Notes: generated by a model not told the origin, from the letters alone. A DNA stretch of 64,000 nucleotides from Mesorhizobium qingshengii (GCF_027563465.1 NZ_JAPFQA010000001.1:248001-312000), one strand, 5' to 3'; shown: positions 1 to 10,014, counted from the stretch's first letter. Numbers and translations: made by a program.

Positions 1-683
<683 letters not shown>

Positions 684-687
684 TGGA

Positions 688-1554
688 TCAGCCTTTCACC
701 GCGCCGGACGTCAGGCCGCCGACAAGGTGTTTCTGGACGATGTAGGTGAGGGTGAGCGCCGGAATGATCATCACCACGGCGAGCGCGCACATGCCGCGCC
801 AGTCGATGGTGAACTCGGCGGTGTAATCGAGCAGGCCGACCGGCAGCGTCTTGGCGCTTACCGAGCGGGTCAGCTGCGAGGCCAGCGCGAACTCGTTCCA
901 GCAGGTCAGGAAGGCGAAGATCGCGGCGGACGCGATGCCAGGCCCGGCGAGCGGGAACTCGACCTGCCAGAAGGCCTGCCAACGTGTGCAGCCGTCGATC
1001 TGCGCTGCTTCGGCGAGGTCTTTGGGCACCTGGCGGAAGAAGCCGTCGATCAGCCAGATCGTGAACGGCACGTTGAGCGCGACATAGGCAAGGATCAGCC
1101 CGAAATGCGTGTCGATGATGCCGAGCCGCACATAGAGGAAGAACAGCGGCAGCGAGAGCGCGATGCCGGGCACCGTGCGTGTCAGCATCAGGCCGAGGAA
1201 GACGCTGGACTTGCCGCGGAAACGGTAGCGCGCGAAGGCATAGCCGCCGGCCATGCCGATGGCGACCGCGATGATCGTCGATGTCACCGAGATGATCAGC
1301 GAGTTGCGGAAGTATTCGATCACCGGGATGCCGCCCTTGCCGATGCCTGAGAACATGGCGACATAGGCGTCGAGCGAGATCTCCTGCGGGATCCACACTG
1401 GCGGCTTGGCCATGATCTCGACGGTCGGCCGCAGCGACGACAGCACGATCCACAGGCCCGGCAGGCAGATCGTCAGCATCGCCAGGAACAGGCCGATGCG
1501 ATAGACGATGCCCAGCAACCGACGCTTGAGGCGGGCGGAAGAATTCTCGTCCAT
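688..1554 (-). CDS. Carbohydrate ABC importer permease, MalG type
   Basis: Inner-membrane permease of 288 residues in the CUT1 sugar importer. It has an N-terminal membrane segment, several further hydrophobic helices and the cytoplasmic EAA loop [14 protein letters not shown] (about residue 182), which docks on the ATPase. I chose ATG 1554, preceded by GGAG/GAGG within the end of the neighbouring permease gene. A GTG at 1560 that overlaps the upstream stop is an alternative. It works with the MalF-type permease (1557-2453), the binding protein (2618-3937) and the ATPase (1-683). Confidence 0.92.
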   Translation of the reverse strand: MDENSSARLKRRLLGIVYRIGLFLAMLTICLPGLWIVLSSLRPTVEIMAKPPVWIPQEISLDAYVAMFSGIGKGGIPVIEYFRNSLIISVTSTIIAVAIGMAGGYAFARYRFRGKSSVFLGLMLTRTVPGIALSLPLFFLYVRLGIIDTHFGLILAYVALNVPFTIWLIDGFFRQVPKDLAEAAQIDGCTRWQAFWQVEFPLAGPGIASAAIFAFLTCWNEFALASQLTRSVSAKTLPVGLLDYTAEFTIDWRGMCALAVVMIIPALTLTYIVQKHLVGGLTSGAVKG

Positions 1555-1556
1555 CC

Positions 1557-2453
1557 TCACCACTCCGCGCCGATCTGCGTGCGCGCCGCGGCGAGCTTGT
1601 TGAAGAAGTAGACGGTGAAGGCGATCGACAGCAGGATCGAGAAATAGGCCATGGCGTTGGCCATGCCCATGCGCCCGTCGCTATAGGCGGTGCGCGCCAC
1701 CAGCGTCCACAACAGCTCGGTGCGGCCCGCCGGTCCGCCGTCGGTCATGATCTTGACGATGTCATAGGCGCGCGCGACGTCGAGCGAGCGGATGGTCATG
1801 GCGATGTAGGCGAAAGGCATGACGAAGGGCCACGTCACATAGCGAAATGTCTGCCACGGCGTGCAGCCGTCGACCCGCGCCGCCTCGATCGGCTCCTTGG
1901 GCATGGCCAGCAGACCGGCGAGGATCAGGATGGCGAAGATCGCCGTCGACGACCAGATCTCGGCGATCGAAATGGCGATGAAGGCGAGATGGCCTTCGAT
2001 CAGCCACGGTATGGCGTCCTGCGTGATGCCGAGCGACTGCAGGGCATTGTTCACCAGGCCGATATTGTCGTTGAACATGAACTTGAACTGGAAGCCGACC
2101 AGGATCGGCGAGAACATCATCGGGAACATCATAAGCGTGCGCAGGATGCGCTGGCCGCGCGTCGCTTTCTCGACCAGCATCGCCAGGCCAAGGCCGAGCA
2201 GCATCTCGAGATTGAGCGCGATCGTCAGCAACAGCACCGTGCGGCCGAACGCCCACCAGAAATCGGTGTTGGACAGGATCGAAACATAGTTCCGGATGCC
2301 GACGAAGACGTAAAATGTCTCGGGCTTGGTCAGGCGAAACGGCGTGAAACTGGAGTAGAGCGACAGAAGCAGCGGCACGACGACGACAGCCGCCAGCACG
2401 ATCATCGCCGGAAGCAGCAGCAGGAATGGCGCGGATGGCTTGAAGGCCTTCAT
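1557..2453 (-). CDS. Carbohydrate ABC importer permease, MalF type
   Basis: Second inner-membrane permease (298 residues) of the CUT1 importer. It begins with a hydrophobic helix (APFLLLLPAMIVLAAVVVV) and has the EAA loop EAARVDGCTPWQTF near residue 190. The open frame extends upstream, but ATG 2453 is preferred because AGGACC sits just before it and the protein start then matches the family. Its stop lies two bases from the MalG-type start. A 164-base gap with a strong hairpin separates it from the binding-protein gene, which is consistent with making more binding protein than permease. Confidence 0.92.
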   Translation of the reverse strand: MKAFKPSAPFLLLLPAMIVLAAVVVVPLLLSLYSSFTPFRLTKPETFYVFVGIRNYVSILSNTDFWWAFGRTVLLLTIALNLEMLLGLGLAMLVEKATRGQRILRTLMMFPMMFSPILVGFQFKFMFNDNIGLVNNALQSLGITQDAIPWLIEGHLAFIAISIAEIWSSTAIFAILILAGLLAMPKEPIEAARVDGCTPWQTFRYVTWPFVMPFAYIAMTIRSLDVARAYDIVKIMTDGGPAGRTELLWTLVARTAYSDGRMGMANAMAYFSILLSIAFTVYFFNKLAAARTQIGAEW

Positions 2454-2572
2454 TGAGGTCCTGTGTGGTGTTGCATGCGACTGTCGGTGCCTCTTCCACG
2501 TCGAAGCCCATGGCGGGTGGCGAAAGGGCCATCGTGGATCGGCCAGCGGCCTCGCCCGGAAAGGCGTGATCG

Positions 2573-2599
2573 CCTCCCCCATCTTCCTGATGGGGGAGG
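2573..2599 (-). repeat. Stem-loop after the binding-protein gene
   Basis: A perfect 11-base stem (CCTCCCCCATC at 2573-2583, GATGGGGGAGG at 2589-2599) with a 5-base loop lies 18 bases past the stop of the binding-protein gene and before the permease genes. There is no T tract on the transcribed side, so it is more likely an mRNA-stabilising or attenuating stem than a full terminator. Such stems are common after binding-protein genes in ABC operons. Confidence 0.55.
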
Positions 2600-2617
2600 C
2601 AGCCTTGGGAGCGGTTG

Positions 2618-3937
2618 CTAGAGCTTGCCGGCGTCCTGGAGGATCTGCGTCGCCTTGGCCGCGGCTTCATCCAGGGCCTGCTTGGACGTCTTGTCGCCGA
2701 GGATCGCCGCCTGCAGCTCGGGATAGACGGCGTTCGATATCTCGATCCACGAAGGGGTCTGCGGCACGGCGAAGGCGCTCTTTGCCTCTTCCTGGAAAGC
2801 CGCCAGCACTTCCTTCTTGTAAGGATCGTTGGCTGCCTGCTGCAGGTCCCAGTCCCAGACCGCCGTGCGGGTCGGCAACGGGCCAGCGGCAGCCTCGAGC
2901 TTCTGGCTGTCCTCGTTGGTCAGCCACCACACCAACGAGGCTGCGGCCTCCTTGTTCGGGCAGTTCTCGGTCACCGAGAAGCCGTGGAAGCCGGACCAGC
3001 CGGTGCGCTTGCCGGAAGAGCCCTTCGGCGCAACCTTGACGCCGACATTGCCGGCGACCTTGGACGACTTTGGATCGTTGAAGAAGCCGGCCCAGCCCGG
3101 CCAGTCGAGATTGATGGCGACGGTGCCGGAGGCAAAGCCCTGGCCGAGATCGTCCCAGAGGTAGTTGGTCGTTCCGGCCGGCACGGCCTTGGCCTTGTAG
3201 AGATTGACGAACCAGTCGAGCGCCCTGATGCCGGCTTCTGAGTTGAAGACCGGCTTGCCGTCCTTGTCGAGATACTCGCCGCCCTCGGCGACCACCATCT
3301 CGTAGAAGCGGCCGTTGATCGCCTCTTCCTTGCCGGCGAACTGCGTGCCGTAGAAATTGGGCGGGTTGGCGAAGAACTCGGCCTGGTCGGTGACTTCCTT
3401 CCAGGTGTCCGGCGGCACCAAATCATAGCCGTATTTCGCCTTGAACTTGGTCTTGTTGTCGGCGTTCTCGTACAGGCTCTTCTGGTAGTAGAGCGCCGAA
3501 ACGTCGAACTGCGCGCGCGGCAGCATCTCCAGCTTGCCGTCGATGGTCGCCGCCTTGATCGTCGACGGCACGAAGGCGTCGATCTCTGCCTTGGGCAGCA
3601 ATTTGCCGAGGTCGGTGTAGAGGCCCGTATACTGCGGCGCGAACGACGAATGGTTCCAGCCGACGCACCAGTTGGTGCTGCCCGAGGCAATGTCGGACTT
3701 GAGTTCCTTGTCGATATCGAAGCCGTTCTTCTTGGTCAGGATGTTGACCTTGGCGCCGGTCAGCTTCTCCCATTCGGGTATCCGCTCGTAGAGTTTCTCA
3801 TATTGCTGACCGCCGATCAGCTTGGCGTCGATGGTGACGCCTTCGAACTTGCCGGGCAGGTCGCCGGCAAGGGCCGTGCCTGCACCTGACGCAAGCAACA
3901 ATGCGCCGGCGGATACGCCGGAAAGCAGTCTGTTCAT
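2618..3937 (-). CDS. ABC importer periplasmic sugar-binding protein
   Basis: Extracellular solute-binding protein (family 1, 439 residues), the first gene of the importer operon. It has a clear Sec signal peptide (MNRLLSGVSAGALLLASG, cleavage after ALA near residue 24). Recognisable regions are LTGAKVNILTKKNGFDID in the first lobe and a C-terminal KQALDEAAAKATQIL helix typical of the family. ATG 3937 is preceded by AGGGAGG; a longer open frame upstream has no such site. The IclR gene is divergent, so this operon is probably its target. The ligand is unknown; the family binds mono-, oligosaccharides or sugar-like compounds. Confidence 0.92.
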   Translation of the reverse strand: MNRLLSGVSAGALLLASGAGTALAGDLPGKFEGVTIDAKLIGGQQYEKLYERIPEWEKLTGAKVNILTKKNGFDIDKELKSDIASGSTNWCVGWNHSSFAPQYTGLYTDLGKLLPKAEIDAFVPSTIKAATIDGKLEMLPRAQFDVSALYYQKSLYENADNKTKFKAKYGYDLVPPDTWKEVTDQAEFFANPPNFYGTQFAGKEEAINGRFYEMVVAEGGEYLDKDGKPVFNSEAGIRALDWFVNLYKAKAVPAGTTNYLWDDLGQGFASGTVAINLDWPGWAGFFNDPKSSKVAGNVGVKVAPKGSSGKRTGWSGFHGFSVTENCPNKEAAASLVWWLTNEDSQKLEAAAGPLPTRTAVWDWDLQQAANDPYKKEVLAAFQEEAKSAFAVPQTPSWIEISNAVYPELQAAILGDKTSKQALDEAAAKATQILQDAGKL

Positions 3938-4001
3938 TGGTATCCTCCCTTGGTGCGCCTCAGCGGCGACCGCAACTCGTCTGATGACAAGAAGTGCTAC
4001 A

Positions 4002-4078
4002 TTCATATACAAACAAAACATTTATGGATACGTCAAGGCGAAATTTGTTTCCGCCGGTCGCGTTCCTGCGTATATGAA
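4002..4078. promoter_or_regulatory. Divergent promoter with 9-bp inverted repeat (possible IclR operator)
   Basis: The 168-base region between the binding-protein gene and the IclR gene is AT-rich compared with its surroundings. It contains TTCATATAC at 4002-4010 and its exact complement GTATATGAA at 4070-4078. The second copy lies just upstream of the IclR ribosome-binding site. IclR-type regulators often act at such divergent regions. The assignment is inference. Confidence 0.35.
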
Positions 4079-4105
4079 GGACGGAATTCACTGGAGGGAC
4101 GGGCC

Positions 4106-4891
4106 ATGGACGACAGCGAAGACGAGCGCTATCGCGCGCCGGCGCTCGACAAGGGACTCGACATCCTTGAACTGTTGGCGGGCGTCGACGGTGGCCTGAC
4201 GCAAGCGGAAATCGCCAAGAAACTCGACCGCAGCCCGAACGAATTCTACCGCATGCTCGACCGGCTGGTGCGGCGCGGCTACGTCACGCGGCTGGATGGA
4301 GACCGCTATTCGCTGACGCTCAAGCTGTTTGGCCTGGCGCAATTGCATGCCCCGGTGCGCCGCCTCGTTTCCTACGCCACGCCGCTGATGCGAGAGCTGG
4401 CCGAGACGTCGCAGCAGGCCAATCAACTCGTTGTTTTTGATCGCGGTTCCGCCGTCGTCATCGGTCAGCAGGAGGCGCCTAACTACTGGGGCATATCGAT
4501 CCGGGTCGGCTCGCATATCAGCCTGTTCGACACCGGTTCGGGACATGTCCTGCTCGCCTTCCGTTCACCCGAAGAGCGGCAGATGATGATTTCCGAGCAT
4601 GTCCGCAGCACCGACAAGACGGCGCAACCGGCCGAATTCTTCACCCGTCTCGACCAGATCCGCGACCGCGGCTACGAGATGATGGCCTCGATGCAGACCG
4701 CCGGCGTCTTCAACCTGTCGGCGCCAGTGCGCAGTTCCGACGGCAAGGCGATCGCTGCGCTGTCGATTCCCTACATCACCGTCGTCAATGCACCTTCCGC
4801 GCCCGACATCACCAGGACGATCGAACTGTTGCTGGCCACGGCTGACAAGTTGTCGCGCCTGGCCGGGTCGGCGGTCGGCTTATCGACGTAA
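4106..4891 (+). CDS. IclR-family transcriptional regulator
   Basis: DNA-binding regulator of 261 residues. The N-terminal winged helix reads ALDKGLDILELLAG then LTQAEIAKKLDRSPNEFYRMLDRL (about residues 12-60), followed by the IclR effector-binding domain with RVGSHISLFDTGSGHVLLAF and a C-terminal ALSIPYIT stretch. ATG 4106 is preceded by GGAGGG; the open frame upstream is not used. It diverges from the sugar ABC operon and reads toward the amidohydrolase gene, so it may control either or both. The effector is unknown. Confidence 0.93.
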   Translation: MDDSEDERYRAPALDKGLDILELLAGVDGGLTQAEIAKKLDRSPNEFYRMLDRLVRRGYVTRLDGDRYSLTLKLFGLAQLHAPVRRLVSYATPLMRELAETSQQANQLVVFDRGSAVVIGQQEAPNYWGISIRVGSHISLFDTGSGHVLLAFRSPEERQMMISEHVRSTDKTAQPAEFFTRLDQIRDRGYEMMASMQTAGVFNLSAPVRSSDGKAIAALSIPYITVVNAPSAPDITRTIELLLATADKLSRLAGSAVGLST

Positions 4892-4913
4892 ATTCTTATT
4901 TGAATGAAGAATT
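4891..4913 (+). promoter_or_regulatory. Inverted repeat between IclR and amidohydrolase genes
   Basis: AATTCTT (4891-4897) and AAGAATT (4907-4913) flank a 9-base spacer, starting at the last base of the IclR stop codon. It could be a weak transcript end or an operator for the amidohydrolase gene 45 bases downstream. No T tract follows. Confidence 0.3.
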
Positions 4914-4957
4914 CCTCCGTGAGATGATCTGAAAAAGCTAACGAGGAGGGAGCCATC

Positions 4958-5797
4958 ATGATCATCGACACCCATCTGCATCTCATCGATCGCTCGGCCC
5001 TGCGCTATCCCTGGCTCGCCGGCGTGCCGGCGCTCAACCGCGATTTCTCATACGAGGAATACGCTGTGGAGGCGCAGCGTGTTGGCGTCGAGCGCGTGCT
5101 GCACATGGAAGTCGATGTCGATCCGGCCGACATCGAGGCCGAGACCGCTCGGGTCGAAGGGTTGTCTGGGCAACCCGGCAGCATGCTGGCCGGGGCGATC
5201 GCATCCTGCCGGCCGGAAGAGGCGGATTTCCCGGCCTATCTCGAACGTCAACGAGCGAATTCGTTCGTCAAGGGCTTCCGCCGCGTCCTCCATGTCGTGC
5301 CCGACGACCTCTCGGACGGCGCGCGGTTTCGAGACAACATCAAGCAACTTGGCGGCACCGGCCTGACCTTCGATCTCGTCGTGCTGCCGCACCAGATCCC
5401 CAGGGCGATAGCGCTTGCCGACCTGGCGCCGGATGTCCGGTTCGTCCTCGACCATTGTGGCGTGCCCGACATCAAGGGCGCAGTCGAGCATCCCTGGCGC
5501 GAGCATATGAGCGAGATCGCACGGCGCCCGAATGTCATGGCCAAGATTTCCGGTGTCGTCGCCTATGCCGATCCCGGCAGTTGGACGGCCGAGACGTTGC
5601 GGCCTTATGTCGAGCACACCATCGGTGTGTTTGGCTGGGACCGTGTTATCTGGGGCAGCGACTGGCCGGTCTGCACGCTTGGCGGCGGCCTTTCCACCTG
5701 GGTGGCGGCGACCCATGCGTTGCTTTCAGGCTGCAGCGTTTCGGAGCGCGACAGGCTCCTGTCCGCGAATGCCCGCAAGCTGTGGCGGCTCGAATAG
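4958..5797 (+). CDS. Amidohydrolase_2 family TIM-barrel hydrolase (lactonase-like)
   Basis: A 279-residue member of the amidohydrolase_2 family, which includes L-fucono-1,5-lactonase, L-rhamnonolactonase and 2-pyrone-4,6-dicarboxylate lactonase. The start MIIDTHLHLID gives the HxH metal motif (residues 6 and 8). FVLDHCGVPDI supplies a mid-barrel histidine and WGSDWPVC the C-terminal catalytic aspartate. ATG 4958 has GAGGAGGG upstream. Beside a sugar importer and an IclR regulator, a sugar-lactone hydrolase is the most natural guess, but an aromatic-acid lactone cannot be excluded. Confidence 0.85.
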   Translation: MIIDTHLHLIDRSALRYPWLAGVPALNRDFSYEEYAVEAQRVGVERVLHMEVDVDPADIEAETARVEGLSGQPGSMLAGAIASCRPEEADFPAYLERQRANSFVKGFRRVLHVVPDDLSDGARFRDNIKQLGGTGLTFDLVVLPHQIPRAIALADLAPDVRFVLDHCGVPDIKGAVEHPWREHMSEIARRPNVMAKISGVVAYADPGSWTAETLRPYVEHTIGVFGWDRVIWGSDWPVCTLGGGLSTWVAATHALLSGCSVSERDRLLSANARKLWRLE

Positions 5798-5861
5798 CTG
5801 GATTCGCCTCGGCGTCTCGGCGGGTCGTAGCCCGCAGACGTACTCCTCCGTTCGGTTTCGT

Positions 5862-7031
5862 TCAGGCTCCTCCACCGGCAGCGCCGGACACCTGCGCCGG
5901 GGAGCTCTCCCGGAACAGGCGATTGAGATCGGCAACGACCTGTCGGGACTGATGGCCGGAGGTGATGCCGGAAAGGATGCGGTCGGATGCCGCCTGCTGG
6001 AACGCCATGTAGCCGTCATGGCGCGGCCGCACCCATGCGCCCTCCAGCGTCGCGCGCGTATCCCTGTAGAAATTGCCGGTCGCGGCATTGACCGTCTGGT
6101 CTTCCCAGGCGGCCGCATGGCCGGGCTGACCGCCGGCGGCGGCATAGGCGCCGCGCTGGACATCGCCGCTGGCGACCCAGTAGGCGAAATCGATCGCGGC
6201 CTCTTTCGCCTTCGAAAAGGCTGACACAGCGATGCCTGTGCCACCGAGCGCCGAACCGATGGGTCCGCTCGCGCCGATGACCGGGATGTCGGCGAAGGCC
6301 AGCCGGATCGCGCGAAATCCCGTCACCGCATAGGAGACGTAGCCGTAGATCAACGGCGCGCAGACGAATCGGGAACCGGGCTCCACCATGCGCTCCGAAA
6401 CGGCAATCGGGTCCATCTCGAAACAGGCCGGGTCGACCAGCGCCGCGATCTCGCGCATCGTTTCAAAAACGTTGCTGCCCGTTCCAATGTCGATGAGATC
6501 GCGGGACGGATCGGTCGCGCAGGGATGACCGAGATTCCCTGCAAGCGTGTAGAACGTCATCAGCACATGCGGCGGCCGCAATGGCAAAAGCACATGGCCT
6601 TGCCGGGCGAGATCGAGCACATCGCTCCAGCGCGTCGGCGGGGCCTCCAGCGCGTCTGGCCGCCATGCCTGGACTTGGCTGGCAGCATCGATCGGAAACG
6701 CCCACTGCCGCCCCTGCCAGCTGTAGCTCGGATAGGACTGGCCGACGCTGCCTGAGGCGAGCGTCGCGCGCTCCGCCTCGCGAGCAACGACATCAAGCGG
6801 CTCAAGGCAGCGCTCCGCGGTGATCTGGCCGACATGCGGATGGTCGATGACGATGAGATCGTAGGCCCGCGCCAGTTCCTCGACCGGGAAGGACTCGAAA
6901 TCCTGCAGCGAGCGCTTGTCCCATTCGATCGAGACACCCGTCCGTTGCCGCCACAGGGACGAGCAGGCGACCATCGGATCGTAGCCACGCGGATGGCTCC
7001 AGGTCATGCCCTTGAGGGTGGGCAGGCTCAC
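5862..7031 (-). CDS. Solute-binding-protein-like protein without signal peptide
   Basis: A 389-residue protein of the family 1 extracellular solute-binding fold: DHPHVGQITAERCLEPLD, then YSWQGRQWAFPIDAASQVQ, and GTGIAVSAFSKAKEAAIDFA near residue 260. Unusually, it starts MSLPTLKGMTWSHPRGYDP with no hydrophobic leader. The start is GTG 7031, overlapping the CoA-transferase stop (GTGA) with AAGGAG upstream in that gene, so an upstream signal peptide in the same frame is unlikely. No permease or ATPase accompanies it. It is the last gene of the MaoC/CoA-transferase operon. It may be a cytoplasmic ligand-binding protein, or an exported protein whose leader was lost. Confidence 0.75.
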   Translation of the reverse strand: MSLPTLKGMTWSHPRGYDPMVACSSLWRQRTGVSIEWDKRSLQDFESFPVEELARAYDLIVIDHPHVGQITAERCLEPLDVVAREAERATLASGSVGQSYPSYSWQGRQWAFPIDAASQVQAWRPDALEAPPTRWSDVLDLARQGHVLLPLRPPHVLMTFYTLAGNLGHPCATDPSRDLIDIGTGSNVFETMREIAALVDPACFEMDPIAVSERMVEPGSRFVCAPLIYGYVSYAVTGFRAIRLAFADIPVIGASGPIGSALGGTGIAVSAFSKAKEAAIDFAYWVASGDVQRGAYAAAGGQPGHAAAWEDQTVNAATGNFYRDTRATLEGAWVRPRHDGYMAFQQAASDRILSGITSGHQSRQVVADLNRLFRESSPAQVSGAAGGGA

Positions 7032-8188
7032 AGGCCGAACTCCTTGCGGATTGCCGCGCTATGCTCGCCGATGCGCGGAGCTGCCCGATCGACCTTGGCT
7101 CTGATGCCATCGACCCTGAGCGGCGAACTGGTGGTCAGGATCGAGACATCATCCTCGCGCGTCACCGTCTGCAGCATGTCGAGTGACTGGAAGCCCTCGC
7201 TTGCCAGCATTTCCGGCCAGGTCAGCACCTTGGCGCACCAGATGTCGGCCGGCTCAAGAATAGCCAGCCACTCGTCGATCGTCTTGGTGGCGATCCTCCG
7301 CGCGATGATCGCCTTGATGTCGTCACGCGCGGTGAACCACGATGCCGGTCTGTCGCGATAGGGCGCCAACTCCTCGAGCGACAGCAGATCGGCCAGCTTG
7401 GGGATCGGCGTCATGGCGATGGCGAGGTAACCGTCCTTGGCCGGGTAGACGCCATAGGGCGCCGAAAGATAGGCATGCGCGCTGCGGAAGTTGGAGCGCT
7501 TGGGCAAGCGCCGGCCGTCATTGAGATGGGTGGTTAGCACCTCGAACTGGAAATCCACCAGCGCTTCCAGAAGGCTGGTTTCGATATGACTGCCCTGGCC
7601 GGTGATGCCGCGCCGCACCAGCGCCGCCAGTATGCCTTGCGCGCAGGCCGCGCCCGCCAGCATGTCGCCGATGGCAAGCCCGAACGGCACCGGCCCCTGG
7701 TCCTCGTCGCCGTTCAGCCACATCACGCCGGAGCGCGACTGCGCCAGCAAATCCTGGCCCGGACGTTTGACCCATGGCCCGTCCTCGCCATAGCCGCTGA
7801 TCGAGGCATAGACCAGCCGCGGGTTGATCTTGCGGACGGTCTCATAGTCGAGGCCGAGGCGCTCGATGACGCCCGGGCGAAAATTCTGGATCAGCACGTC
7901 GGCCTTGGCCAGCAGCCCGCGCAACGCCTTGAGATCGGCCTCGTTCTTGAGGTCGATAGCAAAACTTTCCTTGGCCCGGTTGATGGCATGGAAGATGGTG
8001 GAATCGCCGCCGATCTCGGTGTCGCTGAGATAGAGCCGGCGCGACAGGTCGCCGCCATCCGGACGCTCGATCTTGATCACGCGGGCGCCGAGATCGAGCA
8101 GCCTGAGCGAGCAATAGGGCCCGGACAGGAACTGGCTCATGTCGACGACGACGAGACCGGCAAGCGGCAATTCGGCTGCTGCCGGCAT
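7028..8188 (-). CDS. CaiB/BaiF-type class III CoA-transferase
   Basis: A 386-residue CoA-transferase of the formyl-CoA transferase / carnitine CoA-transferase family. It moves CoA between carboxylic acids in the cytoplasm through an aspartyl-CoA intermediate. The N-terminus PLAGLVVVDMSQFLSGPYCS and ARVIKIERPDGGD are family hallmarks. FAIDLKNEADLKALRGLL follows, and the catalytic aspartate is expected in GQDLLAQSRSGVMW. ATG 8188 lies two bases after the MaoC stop with GGAG upstream. The pairing with a MaoC hydratase points to activation and hydration of an unsaturated dicarboxylic or branched acid. The substrate is not determinable here. Confidence 0.92.
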   Translation of the reverse strand: MPAAAELPLAGLVVVDMSQFLSGPYCSLRLLDLGARVIKIERPDGGDLSRRLYLSDTEIGGDSTIFHAINRAKESFAIDLKNEADLKALRGLLAKADVLIQNFRPGVIERLGLDYETVRKINPRLVYASISGYGEDGPWVKRPGQDLLAQSRSGVMWLNGDEDQGPVPFGLAIGDMLAGAACAQGILAALVRRGITGQGSHIETSLLEALVDFQFEVLTTHLNDGRRLPKRSNFRSAHAYLSAPYGVYPAKDGYLAIAMTPIPKLADLLSLEELAPYRDRPASWFTARDDIKAIIARRIATKTIDEWLAILEPADIWCAKVLTWPEMLASEGFQSLDMLQTVTREDDVSILTTSSPLRVDGIRAKVDRAAPRIGEHSAAIRKEFGL

Positions 8189-8190
8189 GG

Positions 8191-8742
8191 CTATTTCTCC
8201 GTCTTGCCGACGAAATCGGCCGGGTTGCGATACTTCACCGTCTGCAGATGCTCGCAATAGAGAACGAGCTCGCCTTCGCCCTTGAACACCTCATAGCTGG
8301 CGCGGATCAACCCCATTTCCTGGTAGCGGGGCTTCTTGTCGAGGTTGGAGCGGATCGAATAGATCGTGTCGCCAATGAAGACAGGCTTTATGAAACGCAG
8401 TCTGTCGTAGCCATAGGAAAAGGCATTGACGCAATTGGTGGCGACCAGCCCCAGGCCGGCCGAGAAGACAAAGGCGCCGGCCACCAGCCGCTTGCCGAAA
8501 ATGCCCTCGGTCTCGGCAAACATCTGATCCTGCACGTAAGGGTGGATGTCGAGCACCAGCGTGTTGAAAAGGTGGCTGTCGCCTTCGGCCATGGTGCGGC
8601 GCAACGAGCGGATCTTCTGGCCAACGGGCCAGTCCTCATAGAACCAGTTCTCGGCGTTCCACACCGGCAGGGCGGCGTGGTCCGCGGGCATGTTGGTGGG
8701 ATGTGTCGAGGCGACGCCGACGGTGGGCGCGAAATCGGTCAT
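8191..8742 (-). CDS. MaoC-family (hot-dog) dehydratase/hydratase
   Basis: A 183-residue single-domain MaoC/hot-dog protein, expected to hydrate an enoyl-CoA-type thioester. Visible features are [20 protein letters not shown], the [15 protein letters not shown] segment where the hydratase-2 aspartate and histidine usually lie, [14 protein letters not shown] and [15 protein letters not shown] 8742 has GGAG at suitable spacing. A GTG at 8811 follows an even better site (GGGAGGAG) and would add 23 residues ([12 protein letters not shown]...). Either may be the true start. First gene of the operon with the CoA-transferase and the leaderless binding protein, divergent from the lactonase. Confidence 0.86.
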   Translation of the reverse strand: MTDFAPTVGVASTHPTNMPADHAALPVWNAENWFYEDWPVGQKIRSLRRTMAEGDSHLFNTLVLDIHPYVQDQMFAETEGIFGKRLVAGAFVFSAGLGLVATNCVNAFSYGYDRLRFIKPVFIGDTIYSIRSNLDKKPRYQEMGLIRASYEVFKGEGELVLYCEHLQTVKYRNPADFVGKTEK

Positions 8743-8916
8743 GGCTGGCTCCGATGGTCTCGCGCGAGGTTCCGGGCAATCTTCTGAACGCATCAAAGCG
8801 TCGAAAAGCACGACATCTCCTCCCGTCAATCTTCTTTTGTAAATAGTATTTTCACATATGGGGTTGCGTTGCAAGCGTGAACAGGCGAAATCTTGGCTGC
8901 GCCAGGGGAGGAAATC
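8743..8916. promoter_or_regulatory. Divergent promoter region, MaoC operon / lactonase
   Basis: This 174-base region holds two ribosome-binding sites (GGGAGGAG on the minus strand near 8812-8827, AGGGGAGGA before the lactonase) and an AT-rich core around 8832-8862 that probably contains the promoters. I did not find a convincing operator palindrome. A minus-strand GTG at 8811 in the MaoC frame lies in this region. Confidence 0.4.
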
Positions 8917-10014
8917 ATGCGCGAGGATTGCCTGGTCTTTGTCGGCAGCCTGAACCGGGAGGCGCCCTATTTTCAAGGCGCTCGCGGCGCCGGTCTCAGC
9001 GTCTACAGCTTCGACGAGAAGACGCTGGGAACGCGGAAACTGGCCGAGACCAATGACATCGACAATCCGACATTCCTGTCGGTGACGCCGGACGGCTCGC
9101 GCCTCTACGCCAATTCGGAAGTCTTCAGCTGGCGCGAGGGAACCGTCTCCGCCTACAGCTTCGATCGTGCCTCGGGGACACTCAGCTATCTGAACAAGCA
9201 GCCCTCGCTGGGCAGCATCACCGCCCACAACACCATCACCCGCGACGGGGCGAAACTGCTGGTCGCGAATTACGGCATGGGCGAGGGTGGTCCGGATCGC
9301 GCCGTGGCGGTCTATGGCTTCGAAGAGAACGGTGCCTTGTCGGCACCGCTGGCCAGCGTTTCGCACAAGGGCACCGGCCCGAACGCGGCGCGGCAGGAAC
9401 GATCGCATGCCCACAGCGTCACCGAAACCATCGCCGGCGGAACGGCGATTGTCGCCGACCTCGGCATCGACCGCCTGGTATCCTACCGCATCGAGCATGA
9501 TGGCAGCCTGAGCAAATCAGCCGAATCCGCTTTGCCGCCGGGCGCCGGTCCGCGCCATCTCGCATTGCATCCCAACGGGCGCTTCGTCTTTGTCATGAAC
9601 GAGCTGGATTCGACCATCGTGTCGATGGCGCTGGACGAAGCCACCGGCAAGCTGTCGATCATCGACGCCAGGACGGCCGTGCCAGCCGAGGCGCGCGACA
9701 GCAACCATTGCGCCGATATCCAGATCTCGCCGGATGGCCGTTTCGTCTACGGCTCGAACCGTGGCCACGACAGCGTCGTCATCATGGCGGTCGATCAGCG
9801 GTCCGGCTCGCTCAACCTCGTCGGCTACGTCCCTTGCGGCGGCGCGACGCCGCGCAACCTGGCGCTGACGCCGTCGGGCGGCCATCTGTTCTCGGCCAAC
9901 CAGAACGCCGACCGCATCTCGATCTTTGCCCGCGACGCCGACAGCGGCATGCTGACCGACACCGGCCGCGCCATCGAGATCGGCACGCCTATGTGCGTCA
10001 AGATCGTGCGTTGA
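8917..10014 (+). CDS. Lactonase-family seven-bladed beta-propeller protein
   Basis: A 365-residue protein of the YbhE/6-phosphogluconolactonase propeller family (PF10282), which also contains carboxymuconate cyclases. Repeated blade motifs are visible: [46 protein letters not shown] and [16 protein letters not shown]. The conserved [11 protein letters not shown] and [12 protein letters not shown] are typical of the family. ATG 8917 is preceded by AGGGGAGGAAATC. There is no signal peptide, so the protein is likely cytoplasmic. It is probably a sugar-lactone hydrolase working with neighbouring catabolic genes. It is divergent from the MaoC operon. Confidence 0.85.
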   Translation: MREDCLVFVGSLNREAPYFQGARGAGLSVYSFDEKTLGTRKLAETNDIDNPTFLSVTPDGSRLYANSEVFSWREGTVSAYSFDRASGTLSYLNKQPSLGSITAHNTITRDGAKLLVANYGMGEGGPDRAVAVYGFEENGALSAPLASVSHKGTGPNAARQERSHAHSVTETIAGGTAIVADLGIDRLVSYRIEHDGSLSKSAESALPPGAGPRHLALHPNGRFVFVMNELDSTIVSMALDEATGKLSIIDARTAVPAEARDSNHCADIQISPDGRFVYGSNRGHDSVVIMAVDQRSGSLNLVGYVPCGGATPRNLALTPSGGHLFSANQNADRISIFARDADSGMLTDTGRAIEIGTPMCVKIVR

